Assembly: GCA_037074765.1 (NCBI GenBank)
Contig: JBAMDO010000015.1
Location: 372,001-436,000 of the forward strand
Length of the DNA stretch: 64,000 bases
Origin: Mansonella perstans
Taxonomy: Eukaryota; Nematoda; Chromadorea; Rhabditida; Onchocercidae
Direction of reading: 5' to 3'
Below are positions 23,729 through 35,045 of this stretch, piece after piece. Below the pieces are notes generated by a model that was not told where the DNA came from, did not search any database, and saw only the letters and a list, made by a program, of their open reading frames with translations. Position 1 is the first letter of the stretch. The number at the start of each line of letters is the position of its first letter. Both the position numbers and the translations under genes were made by a program.

Positions 23729-26371
23729 CTATGTTTCAAGAAAGTGGAAGAATTTTTTTCTCAAAATAGTGGAGCCATGTTCGCTGTACTCTGCCTTTGA
23801 AACAAACCTGAAATTTATGGAAGCTAGTAAAAGAGACTCCAAGTCAAAACAAAGCTTCGAAACATAATTTTATTTGATTTACATGAAATATTGAACAAAA
23901 AAAACTTTCTTGCACCAAAAAGATTTAATTTATTAATTCCTCTTTATAAAGATAAAACGCACTTATTATCCCAAGCACCGAGCTGCACTGCATTTCGTCC
24001 ACAATGCCAGGCATGTGTTATGGGATCAGCAACGTCTCTTAATTGTATATCATAAATTTGATCCACAAATGGCCGCAAATCTTTCATGCTAAAATTTAAT
24101 CAGATACGCGGCATATGACATGAAAATGAAAAATTTAGATGTCCGATGGAAACAATGATTTCCATACACTTTGCTTATTAAATCATTAATGCAATTAAAA
24201 TAATCAAGTTAAAAAAGCTAACAGGAAATTAAAGCTTTCAAACTCACACTCGTTCTTTGAATCCGGGGAATAAAACATTACCACCACAAAGAATAATATT
24301 GTTCAATAATCGCCCTTGCATACCTTAAGAAAAAAAAATATAGATTTCTTAAGGTCTCCACAAACTAATAACCCAAGAAGTAAAAAATAACACATTCACT
24401 CATTTTTGAGATCTAAGTACAAAAAAATCAATGTCTGAAAAGCATATCTAAAATCTACTATATGGGCATCGCTTCACAGCGGTTGCGATTGCTTCTGGTA
24501 TACCCATTTGAGAAATTCCGATGTCGGACGGTGAAAAAAGCGTTTCAGGCACTGCAAATCTTTCTATGTTTACTCTCAACTTCTGCAAATCATCGCAAAT
24601 ATTGTCTTCAGAAGAAGGAATAAATCCGCGGTTATGAATGTTGAAGTCTGGAAGCACGTAATCCCTAACAATAGTATTTTCCTTTCCTCGACGCCTTAAA
24701 CAAGAAAAGCTTAAAGTATAAAATATGAAGAAAAAAGAAAAGAAATTGAGGAAAACCTTATAACTCATAATAAAAACAGTCAAAAAATTCGTTCAAGACA
24801 TACAAAGTATTTTCTAAATACAATCTTTCATACGAACCGCAATTTTAATCTAAATTACTATCTAAGCAAAGCGAAGGAACAATGAACATCTATCCATCAG
24901 TGCTTTTTAAATTTTGTCTCAGAGAAACAGCATGTTTTTTTTTGCTGCGTACACTAATCTTTTTGGAAAAACTGTATCTAAATCGAAAAAGGGCATGTAT
25001 TTTGAAAGGTGCCAACAGAAATATGTAACAGATTTCATTTATTCCCAGAAATTCCCATACTTCTTAAAATTTACTTAGCAATTTCCATGTGTTTGGCAAA
25101 ATCATCAGCAACAAAGCAGATGTCTTCCTTACATTCGTTCATAACATATGTTTCTTCCATTACATTCAACTGCCTATATGAAATCCATTCTTTTAGCAAA
25201 TTAGTCAGAACTTTGCCGCCGATGTCAATCCTGAAATTCGAAAGAGAAATAGCATAAAATAAAAAAACAAAAAAGTAGGGATCACAACAGTAACTACGAT
25301 GAATTTTCTTTGCATTACTCTCAATTGGCTTCAAACCTTATGTCAGAATGAAGCGAAAGTCAAACCAAGTTGCAAAATTTTCAGTTAAAGAATTTAAACC
25401 TACCTTAATATACCTTCTCGAATAACTTTTCCATTGTAATACGGCACGATATGTGTAAATGAGAAACCTGTATCTACGACAATACAACAAAGTTGATCCT
25501 TATAATCTTGCGAAACTGTATCAGCTATCGCAACGAGTGAAGGAGCTGAGATAGAAGTTCGAAAGAAATTTCACTTTATGAAATCCGATTAGGAACTTGT
25601 ACTAGAATATCTTCAAAAGTTTTTAAATTTGCATTAAACTGGATTTGCCAAATTGCATGAAAATATTTTCTGTTAATTCCACAGAACTACCTACCACTTG
25701 TTTTAACAACTGAATGAAATCCATACTGCTCGAACAGTATTTCATCTGAAAAATCCCGCATTGCTGGCACACTATAAATGGTATCGGTCATAATAATCCG
25801 AGTATCGGAGAATGAAACATTTAGAGCATCTTTCCCAAATACTCTGTCCCATATTTGTTGTTCTACGTCCCAATTAACTAAAATACATTCCTATAAGAAA
25901 TTACATCCGAATAAGATTCACTTCAAAGCAAATTATTTTTGCGATCGCGATCAAATCGGTAAAAACAGTGATAAACTAACCAATATATCCTTTTTCAGCT
26001 GGAGTAAGAAAAAAGATGCTAGAATGGTCACGACACTCTTCAACTTCATCTGCCACAAAAACCCTTTTACGATCAGTTTTTGTCTTAACAATACAATTTG
26101 GGAATAATCTGAAATCAGCCATATGTTTCTTAAATAAAAACTCGGAAAAATCTGCAAGCAGAAACAGTCTAATTCAGGAAGTTAAAATTAAAATATTAAA
26201 GTCATAGGCTAAGGCATAAAAAATGACAACTTTATTTCCCCTTAAACTTCCATTGGATACAGAATAATCAGAAAATTGAAAATTTCTTAAACGCTACTTT
26301 GGATGATCGTCAGTTACGTAACCAGCTTTGATAGTGCTACAACCATTATCAAATATAAGCGTACATGACAT
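23729..26371 (-). CDS. arp-6: Actin-related protein 6 (ARP6/ACTR6)
   Basis: Nine exons: 26298-26371, 25981-26108, 25695-25877, 25404-25545, 25075-25230, 24459-24694, 24248-24323, 23963-24088, 23729-23807; 399 aa (human ACTR6 is 396). Landmarks collinear with ACTR6: [106 protein letters not shown] and [18 protein letters not shown]. The C-terminal exon ends [13 protein letters not shown]...FLET-stop. ARP6 is a nuclear actin-like subunit of SWR1/SRCAP complexes that exchange H2A.Z. The ATG follows TTTTTCAG by 4 nt, giving almost no 5'UTR, consistent with SL trans-splicing. Upstream gene of an arp-6/sap-49 tandem pair. Confidence 0.95.
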
Positions 26372-29087
26372 GGCGCTGAAAAATACAAAATATTTGAAAT
26401 GAAATTTCACTTATCTTTCTCAAATATTTTGGTAATAGAAGGAAATATAGAAAGATACTAAATGTTTCTTCAAGAATACAGGTTATTCAATCTTTAGTTA
26501 TATCATATACCAAAGTAAGCACATATAAACAAAAAAAATACAGTTTTGTGGAAAAAAAAAAAGGAAGCAAAAGCAAATACTACCATAACATAGAAATATG
26601 AGATATTTGCGAGAAATTAAAGAAAAAATATCATTTACAGAATCTTTGATAATTAAACACTGAATCCTTCTATTTGGGTGATAAACAACTGGATGATGCT
26701 ATCATAAATAAAAAAGCATCTAAAGCATTATTTCCGGTACGAATATGACATTTTAATTTTTAAGCTGGAAAAGTATTGCTTCTGAAATAAAAATAAATGG
26801 TACTCATGCTTACCAAGATATTCACGTTCGCTTATTTGATTCTCCAAACTCAATGAATGAAATAATCGAAACGAAAGACTTTTTTAGGTAAATACAATTG
26901 ATAAATATAATAATATCTTTTTGAAAACAACAACACAGATTGTAGAATCGCTGTTACACATTCGTTTCGTTTTACATTCTTTCCATTTGCTACAACAAAC
27001 ATAAAATTTAAATATATAGCGAAACGTAATTATAAGAGAAAAAATTATACAATTCTGTGAGAATAACCAAAATTGCAGCACTGGTTTATTTTATCGTTTT
27101 TTGAGAAAATGCATTAATTAATAAAAATAAAAATGAAAATTAAAAGAAAAATTAATAAAAATGAAAGTATATCAATAAAAATGAAAAAAATTAAAAGGAA
27201 AATTTTCAAGCGCGATTTTTAAATTTACAATAATAGCTCCATGATAACTGAAAAAAAATTACATAACAATTAGTTATAACCGTGTAAATTTCTATGTGAA
27301 ACTCATTCTAGTATATTTGAATAAAACAAAAATGGACGAATAATGAAGCAAAACATTGCGAAGGTTAACATTAATTTTCTCTCTCATGTAGTAATGATAG
27401 TTGAACATGTAATAACTGACAGCCATTAGAAAGAATGATTTTCATTAAAATCTCAGATTTTTGCAGGACTCATATAACTTCATTATATGGCACGCTTTTT
27501 TTTATTTACTGTTCTTTTTTCATCTTCTATCATTTACCATTAGGTGAACATCGAATTTTGAATGTGGAAAGAGAATATGGTGATATTAAAGAACTACTGT
27601 GATAATTAATTGTGTATGATAGTATCTTTAGTCCTATATAAAAACCTGCATATATATTAATAACGATTTAATGGCCTTTGAACAGGTTTCAGCAATACTT
27701 GCCAGACTGAAGAAATTTTGCAATTTATTAAGTCAGCCAAATAAAAGTGACTACGTAACAGGAACCAAAACATGTAATACAAAAAAACTTTCGCTATAAA
27801 CTTTCATCCTATTGATGAGAACAAAACCTACCACCTGCAAATCACTCATCTACAATCGACAATTCACCCGTATCTCTCGAATAATGCCCCGTAATTGCTA
27901 CCCCTCAATCATACCGCAAAATGAAAATGCAAAAAGTACCGTCCTATTTACAGGCAGCAATAAAGCACTTCGAGTCTTCTCTAGTATATTGCAGCTCAAT
28001 AGCAATGATTACTTATTGTATTTCGGGAAAAACTGAAGCAACGTTTCATAAAAATATTTTAAGTTTTTATAAAGAATGATGCTGCGTAAAGATGTCTTTA
28101 ATTTCCTATTGCTCAGTCAATTTGTAATGTTTTTTACTCCAAAGCATTTACTCTATTTTCTTCAGGATGTGAGATACTATTATGTTGTAAACATTTAACG
28201 CTTCTCTGTTTATTACCTGTCTTCAAACCAGACTATGTCCGCAGTAACAGATATCTATTCAACTTTCTTTTAACTATCTACCAACATTTAGTTCTTTGCT
28301 TGAGCATTTTAAATTGCTTATAACTATAAAAAGTGAAAGTCTATTTTTCATTATCATTTTCATCTTTAGTTTTGTTCTACTCAGTTTCAAATCTATTTAA
28401 CTTCCATTTCTATGTAGTTATATTGTCCTCGTAAATACCACTCTCTTTTTATGCCTTATTTTTATGCGGCGCACTTTGTTGTTAAAAACTTTTCTATTAA
28501 TCTGTTCGTGCCGAACTATTTTCGTATTACATATATAAAAAACGTAAGTTTACTTTGCCTTATTTGAATTATCTTCATATCAAAAGCGTTTCGCATATTT
28601 CTTAACTGGATGCTTACAAAAAAACCATAATTTCTGTGGCTACTGTTTTAAAATTTCAAAATGCTGGTAAATTTATTAGTGATCCTTTCCGATTTCATTT
28701 CACGGCACTCACCGGAGACGATGGCCATGTTATAGTTGTGAGTGAAGTGCAGAAGTTAAATTTGTTTTTATGGCAATTGAATAATGATAGTATATTTCGC
28801 TTAATTCCTAAGAATTCTGTACATTTGTTTTTTTTCAAATCCTTGCTCATCCCAAGCTCTTTCCAATTTTTCAGAAACTTCTTTTTCACAAATTGACCTT
28901 TAATCCTCAACTTTCTGCGTTAGTAACTTCTGAAATCTGCATTACTTCTGTTAACTTCTGAAATCTGCATTACTTCTATTAAAGAATAATCAACGTGGGT
29001 ACTGGAACATTTTGCAATTAGAATTAGAAGTTCAGAAGTGTATTTTAGATTTCTTTGATCGTGAATTTAGTCAAATCAGAAGTGCTG
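26372..29087. other. divergent intergenic region between arp-6 and rab-39
   Basis: No gene supported. It contains A-rich ATAAAAATGAAAA-type low complexity (about 27110-27210) and a 28-bp tandem duplication (28924-28978). The open frames at 27812-28036 (+) and 28636-28896 (+)/28695-28910 (-) lack homology. A minus-strand ATG followed by a donor (MAIVSG, 28696-28711) might be a first exon, but no partner exon was found. Confidence 0.45.
28924..28978. repeat. 28-bp tandem duplication
   Basis: Two nearly identical copies start at 28924 and 28952, each beginning TAACTTCTGAAATCTGCATT, about 110 nt upstream of the rab-39 start codon. Confidence 0.9.
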
Positions 29088-30576
29088 ATGGATACGGAAG
29101 AAGGTAGCATTGATACGTCGGATTATACTCCAATGTACCGTTACCAATTCCGGGTGATATTGATCGGTGACTCGACTGTGGGGAAATCCAGTTTGCTGCG
29201 ACATTTTACAGAGGGAAAGTGTGCAGAAATTTGTGACCCCACAGTTGGTGTCGATTTCTACGCTCGAATGGTTGAGGTCAAACCAGGATATCGGGTAAAG
29301 TTGCAACTTTGGGATACTGCTGGACAAGAAAAATTCAGGTAAGATAAGTTGGTTATAAGTACATTATTTCAGTAAGAGGTGTTCAGCGCTGGTTTTAATT
29401 TAGTTATGCTGATTCAGAATTATCGAATTACTATGAGCGTCACCTTAGGTTAAGATCATAAATCGTAAGGCAATTCGAAATTTTTCGACAGGCATTTTCG
29501 TGATATGTTATAGATAACTTATTGGCTACCAGGAATCACGTTAAGTTTGTTGGTTTCAGACTGAATTCTTCTAATCAGCAGTTCATTTAATTTTAAAAAT
29601 TCAAGTCAGTCGTATTTTTGAATTTATAAAGACTTCGCTTTTCATCTTAAGTACACTTCAGATCGATCACACGTTCCTACTACCGTAATTCAGTAGGTAT
29701 AATTGTTGTTTATGATATAACAAATCGATCAACTTTCGAGCATGTTGCACAATGGCTAAAGGAAGCAGAGCAGAATGTTGGCGGTCCACAACCGAATAAC
29801 TGTGTTTTCCAACTCATTGGTCATAAAGCTGATCTAAATGATGAACGCCAGGTACGATGCACAGCATTTTGCAAATACGTAATTGTTTACTTGGTGATAC
29901 ATTGTTACAGGTTAATAATCATTATAATTCTTACTGAAAGTTTGAATCAAGTGATCATCTATTTTTTGCTTCAATGGTCTTGGCAGCACCAACAGTTCCA
30001 GTTGATTAGCATTATTTTAGTTACTTCGGCACGTGGTATATTCCTTTCATACGAAAATGCTGACGAGATCTAGGATATTATCATTGATGGAAATTTCAAA
30101 GAATATTTGTTATTTTTGCTCTGCTTCAAGTCTGTTTCTTGTAGGCAGTGTTGTATTTTTCAGGTGATGTATGAGGAAGGCGAATATTTCGCCAAATACA
30201 ACAGAATCAAATTTTTGGAAACTTCAGCAGTTACAGGTGAAAATGTGCAGGTTAGTGTTGTAATTATATTTCTCGATGGCTTAGGAACGACTTATGTGAG
30301 TTTCAAAAAAGCATTAACCGTAATGATCTAGCTGAACTATAAACTCTTGCGTTCACCACTTAACGATTGGAAATGTGCTTATATAATTTGATGGAACTTA
30401 ATTCGAATTTTCAGGAGTCATTTAAAATGATTGCACGAGAAATCTGTGATCGAATTGAGCGTGGGCATTTGCGTGTAGTTGACGGTTGGGAAGGCATCCG
30501 AAATGGTATGATGTCTACGGAGTCATTATTATTATCAGAAGGCTCTGATACATCATATTCAACCTGTACATGCTAG
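29088..30576 (+). CDS. rab-39: RAB-39 small GTPase
   Basis: Four exons: 29088-29338, 29662-29851, 30164-30250, 30415-30576; 229 aa. P-loop GDSTVGKS at 27-34, effector/switch I DPTVGVDF at 50-57, WDTAGQE at 75-81, base-recognition HKAD at 138-141 and ETSA at 166-169. The double-cysteine prenylation end is CTC at 227-229. The sequence after the switch (FRSITRSYYRNSVG), the His replacing Asn in NKxD, and GWEG in the tail fit Rab39 rather than other Rabs. Rab39 acts in endolysosomal, autophagy and Golgi traffic. The ATG at 29088 is preferred over upstream non-ATG codons in the same frame; an acceptor-like GAATTTAG lies about 18 nt upstream. AATAAA occurs 40 nt after the stop. Confidence 0.95.
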
Positions 30577-30616
30577 TTGGTTCCGTAATATACTTATAAT
30601 GGCTGCTATGTATAAA

Positions 30617-30622
30617 AATAAA
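30617..30622 (+). terminator. poly(A) signal AATAAA of rab-39
   Basis: A canonical hexamer, 40 nt after the TAG at 30574-30576. Confidence 0.7.
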
Positions 30623-32374
30623 CAGTGGTCTTTGTCATTAAATTAATATTTCTTTTCATGATCAGTATTTATTGTCGCTGCATTTTCTAGTGTAAACAAT
30701 CTTTGAAATAAGGAGTACAATGCTAAGCAATATATTAAGCCTTTAAAGAAGTTCAGATAATTTCATTAATTAATGAGATGATGCAAGAGAACAGATTCGA
30801 TTAAGTGATTCTTTGGTGAGAATTTTCGATTCTGTTTACTCGGATTATTCTTTTTGAAAAATTCACAACTTTTCTCAGAGATTTTAAAAGCATTTATGCT
30901 TTATTTAATAATTCAATGCGAACTGCTTCGAGTACAAAGAACAGGTGTTTTTTCTGTTTGTTTTGCGAGATTTGTTTATTGCTCCGTACTTGTGTGCCTT
31001 ATTGTAATGAAAATGTGGGACGATATCAGTTCTGTTATGTTTTTTAACATCCAAGATGAAAGTACTTATTTTGTGAGGTATTTTAGCTATAGTTCATTTC
31101 CTTTTCAAAGGATTTAGATTTTTATTTAGTAGTCTTCCTCCATATTTTTATTTCAAAATTTATATGAAAATTCTCTAAACAGTTGATCTAAAAATCCTCT
31201 GAATAGTTAACGAATCTGATTTCTATTAATTTAAGGAAAATTTCAACATTCAGAAGTCATTACTCATTAACGATAATACATTAAGGTGAACTCCTTGACA
31301 GTTTCAATAATATCTATAAATATTACCTACTTAGTATGTTTTGAATTTTTAATGTTTTTGGAGATTTTTGATATATAGTAAACCCTTTATCTGGTAGTTT
31401 CTATTTGAAACATCGAGTATTTGTGGATAATATTTGCGCTCCAATAAATTAATGGAGATGCATGTTGTTTTCACTTACCGTATGGTTAACTGAACAGTTC
31501 ATTACAAATCAATACCCAAGTCTAAGTCTTAAATAATAACCTTCAACTTATCAGTCCGCAAAGTTCTTTTCTCTTTTACAAAATCTCAATTGTTTTCAAT
31601 ATGAAAAAAGTTGAAACTTAAAAAAAATTCAGTTTTCAGCAAGTAAATGAATTAAACAATATTCAAAACAAACCATTAATATGTGCTAACTGCTATTTCA
31701 AAAATATTAAAATTATTCGAATTTTTAGGGATTTTTTTGTATGCTTGAGTTATTTAAATTCTAGTTTTGAAATTTTAATAATATTTGGAAAGGATAAAAT
31801 TAATAAATTAAGAAAAATATTTTTGTTTACTTGAAATCACACACTCTTTTCAGAACAGGATTCTTCTAAAAACATTTCTCCTTCTAAAAGGAATTTTAAG
31901 ATTCAGATTGAAATTGAATGAGGCAAATTTGAAAGTAAAATGGCTTATTTACGGAAAGAAGGATATCTGATATGAATCTTTCTAGAACTCATGAAACAAA
32001 GGGACATTTCTTTGTGAAATTATTGCAAAGAATGAGCAAAATGCAACATATGGAATCTGAGAGAACAGATTTTAAGCCTTTGAGAAGCATAAGTGATTTG
32101 GAAGTCTGGCAGATACCGTTCATCTCCTAGTTGATTGTTCATTCTCTAACTACAACATCTAGTTGTGCTGGAATAGTACATTGTGACATAAACGTGCAAA
32201 AATTTTCGAAACTGGAAATTCGAAATTTTTTGAAACAAATCTAAATTAGAAAATATAACCGATACTACTAAGAAGGGCAATATGTCCTCTTGGACGATTT
32301 CGGTTCTTGAAAAATCTTTTTTTTTGTTTCAAATTCGCAAATTCTCGACCGACGTAATGTCAGCCTCTCTCGAT
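30623..32374. other. intergenic, mostly unassigned
   Basis: AT-rich. An 87-codon frame at 30854-31117 (+) begins with a non-ATG codon and has no recognisable feature. A 52-codon ATG frame at 31972-32130 (+) is listed separately as doubtful. Nothing else was seen. Confidence 0.45.
31972..32130 (+). CDS. doubtful 52-aa open frame
   Basis: The frame starts MNLSRTHETKGHFFVKLLQR, is rich in charged residues and ends QIPFIS-stop. It is less AT-rich than its flanks, but has no clear splice acceptor before the ATG, no poly(A) signal nearby and no recognised family. A chance frame is quite possible. Confidence 0.15.
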   Translation: MNLSRTHETKGHFFVKLLQRMSKMQHMESERTDFKPLRSISDLEVWQIPFIS

Positions 32375-32380
32375 TTTATT
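32375..32380 (-). terminator. poly(A) signal AATAAA directly after a stop codon
   Basis: TTTATT on plus (AATAAA on minus) begins one nucleotide after the TGA that ends the small membrane-protein candidate at 32382-32698. Confidence 0.5.
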
Positions 32381-32381
32381 A

Positions 32382-32698
32382 TCATGGTGGACTCATGAGA
32401 CCTAGGATCGAAAAGTCCACGTGGTGCGAAAGGAAAATGAGGACTAATGGGACTACAGGGAAGATAAGTTCCCGCGGATAATAAGGAAGCAGTGGGCCGC
32501 AAGGAATGGAAAGATATAAGAAGAGCGTAAAGACCAAAAGGAATACCAGAGGAACAGGAGTATAAACAGCAGCAAAACCGGAACTATCATAAAAGCAGTA
32601 ATGGAATTCATCAATGATAATTTTTCCAGTACTTACAGTGACATTTGTTTTGCTTTTTTTTTGACTTTCACCAATATATCCCAAAGCATCCTTCCCAT
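32382..32698 (-). CDS. small hydrophobic membrane protein, unrecognised (87 aa, two exons)
   Basis: Exon 1, 32637-32698, encodes MGRMLWDILVKVKKKAKQMS and ends before GTAAGT. Exon 2, 32382-32583, follows ATGATAG; the 53-nt intron is typical of nematodes. Exon 2 reads SGFAAVYTPVPLVFLLVFTL, FLYLSIPCGPLLPYYPRELI, FPVVPLVLIF and ends GLMSPP-stop, with two hydrophobic stretches (about residues 28-47 and 61-73). AATAAA follows the stop by 1 nt. It lies downstream of the Asterix gene on the same strand, about 250 nt past its poly(A) signal, so it may be an operon partner. Caution: another frame of exon 2 is also open to 32329 (ending SREADITSVENLRI) and looks protein-like, so the true frame is not certain. 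Confidence 0.45.
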
Positions 32699-33136
32699 TA
32701 TTTATTCATTACTACTGTGGTCTTTATTTTCTCAGATCTATGGATTCAAATAAATTCTTTGATTCTTTAATGATGTCTTCTAGTTATTTTTTTTTTTTTT
32801 TGATGTTTTCTGGTTATTTTTAATTTTCTAGATAAAGAATATTTGGAAACATAACAGAATCAGATTTCAACGTACTACTCTTTCTAGACATCATAAGAAA
32901 TTTTTTAATCTGGTAATATAATTAAAATACCGCCATCAACTGCAGTTTATTCCAATGCAATTTAAAGATTTTTGCCTTATAATAGTTTTGGCGCACAGGA
33001 ATTAAATAATACAATGCTTTCAAGTCTATGAAATTTGAAAGATGTCGTTTGAGCAGAGAATTATTTAGTAATAGTGAGAGTAATGCCGAAGAAGACTCAT
33101 TTTCGTAAACTGAATGTGCATCATAGAATCCTGCTA
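32699..33136. other. 3' flank of the Asterix gene
   Basis: Holds a T tract (about 32787-32801) and the AATAAA of the Asterix gene. The minus-strand frame 32922-33155 is a shadow that reads out of frame through the last Asterix exon into the 3'UTR. Confidence 0.6.
32946..32951 (-). terminator. poly(A) signal AATAAA of the Asterix gene
   Basis: TTTATT on plus, about 190 nt after the minus-strand stop at 33137-33139. Confidence 0.45.
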
Positions 33137-34329
33137 CTATAATAAGCTGGCCCATGGCGGTATAATCGGTTGCGGATTTTGCAAATAACTCATAACAACG
33201 GCGGAAATTGAGAGCCTGAAAATCGTACTATTTTCAAAGCTGTTTATCAAGACTCAAACTCACTTTGGATGGACAATGTGCAAAAAAATATATGCTCTTC
33301 GAATATAAAATAAATATGTAACGCCGGATCAAATTAATTAGGAATCGTTACAGTATCAAGGTGCCTTATTCCAACACGAAGAAATCTGCGAATAGAAGGA
33401 ATGCTTGCTTTTGTAACTCTCTAAAGCAAAGTTACATAACTACAAATGCTTTCATGTTGCCGCCTTTCGATTACAACGAATCTGAATTACGAATAATAAA
33501 ACAGCTCACATGAAACTGCTAACAATTTGTTTTGTATCGTCGCTTGTCCTCGCATTTGCAAAGCTAACACAGGAACACAAAAGTGCGACCCAGGCACACC
33601 ATTTCATCTGAGAAAAAATTAAATTTGAATGGGTTGAAAGACAATACTTATTTACTGTCTCCCGAATGCAAATAAATCTGCTTCAGTTACATAAGCAGCC
33701 TTCAAGGAAAAAATCCCTTTTTTTCTCACTAGCAATACCCGAAGTGTCTAGGTTGAAAATAATGATCATTCACTTCATTTTCTCATTCCTAAAAAACACC
33801 AAAAATAGCATAAATCCTGCGAGCTAGCGAACATTCTGCTTACTGCAAATATTGCGTTATTCAATCAGTTTGATAATTTCAACATTTTGGGAACATTTCA
33901 ACAACATGGAATTGATAAATTGATAATGAAAAAACATACTCTCATCATTATTCCACACATACTAAATACCATTCCTAACACATTCATGTATTCAGGTATC
34001 GGGTCATCTGTGGGCGAAAGAGACGACTGTGGATCCATAGGTTTATATCTAAAATAAGACGAATCCATTCTAAAACCGAAGTTCATAAAAAGTATTTGCA
34101 TCACAAAACGGGTTGATTTCATATCTTTTGAGGTTGGAAAGCAATTTTTTCCAACATAGGAATTTCGAAACTCGAATTCATTTTAATTCTATTGAAATAT
34201 TAGAATTAAAACAAGCTACATAGAATCATGCGAACTGAATTAGAATTAAAACAAGCTACATAGAATCATGCGAACTGAACTAATTTACCTAATTATCCTA
34301 CCGGGTCTTTTCACATCACCGTTCTGCAT
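33137..34329 (-). CDS. WDR83OS: Asterix (WDR83OS) PAT-complex subunit
   Basis: Four exons: 34289-34329, 33940-34048, 33510-33607, 33137-33215; 108 aa (human 106). It opens [17 protein letters not shown], then [53 protein letters not shown] and [21 protein letters not shown], and ends ASLL-stop. This is collinear with human Asterix over nearly its whole length. Asterix with CCDC47 forms the ER PAT complex, an intramembrane chaperone for multipass proteins next to the translocon. Three hydrophobic helices are visible. An acceptor (AAATTTCAG) about 35 nt before the ATG is compatible with SL trans-splicing. The first intron contains a perfect 40-bp tandem duplication. Confidence 0.93.
34200..34279. 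repeat. perfect 40-bp tandem duplication in the Asterix first intron
   Basis: 34200-34239 and 34240-34279 are identical (each starts TTAGAATTAAAACAAGCTAC). The duplication starts 10 nt after the donor, counted along the transcript. Confidence 0.95.
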
Positions 34330-35045
34330 GCTTATTCTAGTGAGAGAACAATCGTTAACCTGAAATTTCCACTTCGTTTCATAATATTAGCATAGTTTAT
34401 CATTCTACGCAGTATAATAAAAGTGGAATAATTTCGCAAAAGATATCAGCCTTGAATAAATATTCAAATCTTTGAACTCCGGAATTTTAAATAAGAAATT
34501 ACAAAATATTTCTTCGAATCCTATATGCGAAACTGAGAATACTCCAATGTCTAATGTCATTTACTGAATATTTCATGATAATATACTTCAGGATGTCAAG
34601 AAAAATGACTATTTGAATATTTGTCCGAACCAAAGAGCCGTAAATTTTTACTCTTCATCATGTTGAGTAGATTTTGTAATGAAAAAAACTTTGTAACAAA
34701 AAAAGTAATGTTGTAAAAAAAATGAAATAGTTGGAACATCATAATTTAGATAAAGTTAATTCAATTAAAAAATCAACGTTCAACGAAAAAATGAAAATCA
34801 CCAAATTTCTGACAACGAAATAAAATACAATCTAAATTAGTGAATCAACATAAAAAAAAAAAGAAAAAAAAAACAAAACCAAATAATCGCTTGCAAAAAA
34901 AAAGAAAGATGAAATTCATATGTAGCATTTCTTACAAAATTTCCACAAGCTGCACACAAATGACCCTTGGTAACAGTTCTGAATGTGAGGGAACTTTATG
35001 CATATGATTAAATAACGCTAAAAGAAGAGCTTGGTCCAGCAAATA
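34330..35045. other. spacer between RNase Z and Asterix genes
   Basis: No gene seen. A-rich low complexity at about 34850-34910. The two flanking genes are on the same strand, 716 nt apart. Confidence 0.55.

Noticed and set aside
27812..28036. 74-aa plus-strand frame upstream of rab-39
   Set aside because: No domain, no splice context and no recognisable protein; an isolated frame in AT-rich DNA.
30854..31117. 87-aa hydrophobic plus-strand frame downstream of rab-39
   Set aside because: Starts at a non-ATG codon, lies beyond the rab-39 poly(A) signal, and hydrophobicity is expected from T-rich sequence.
32922..33155. 77-aa minus-strand frame starting [10 protein letters not shown]
   Set aside because: It overlaps the last Asterix exon out of frame and then runs through its 3'UTR. 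The correct frame there reads [13 protein letters not shown].
33330..33430. Exon-like minus-strand frame ([15 protein letters not shown]) between Asterix exons 3 and 4
   Set aside because: It looked like an exon of an unknown gene until the region was recognised as Asterix. Joining it destroys the conserved Asterix C-terminus.
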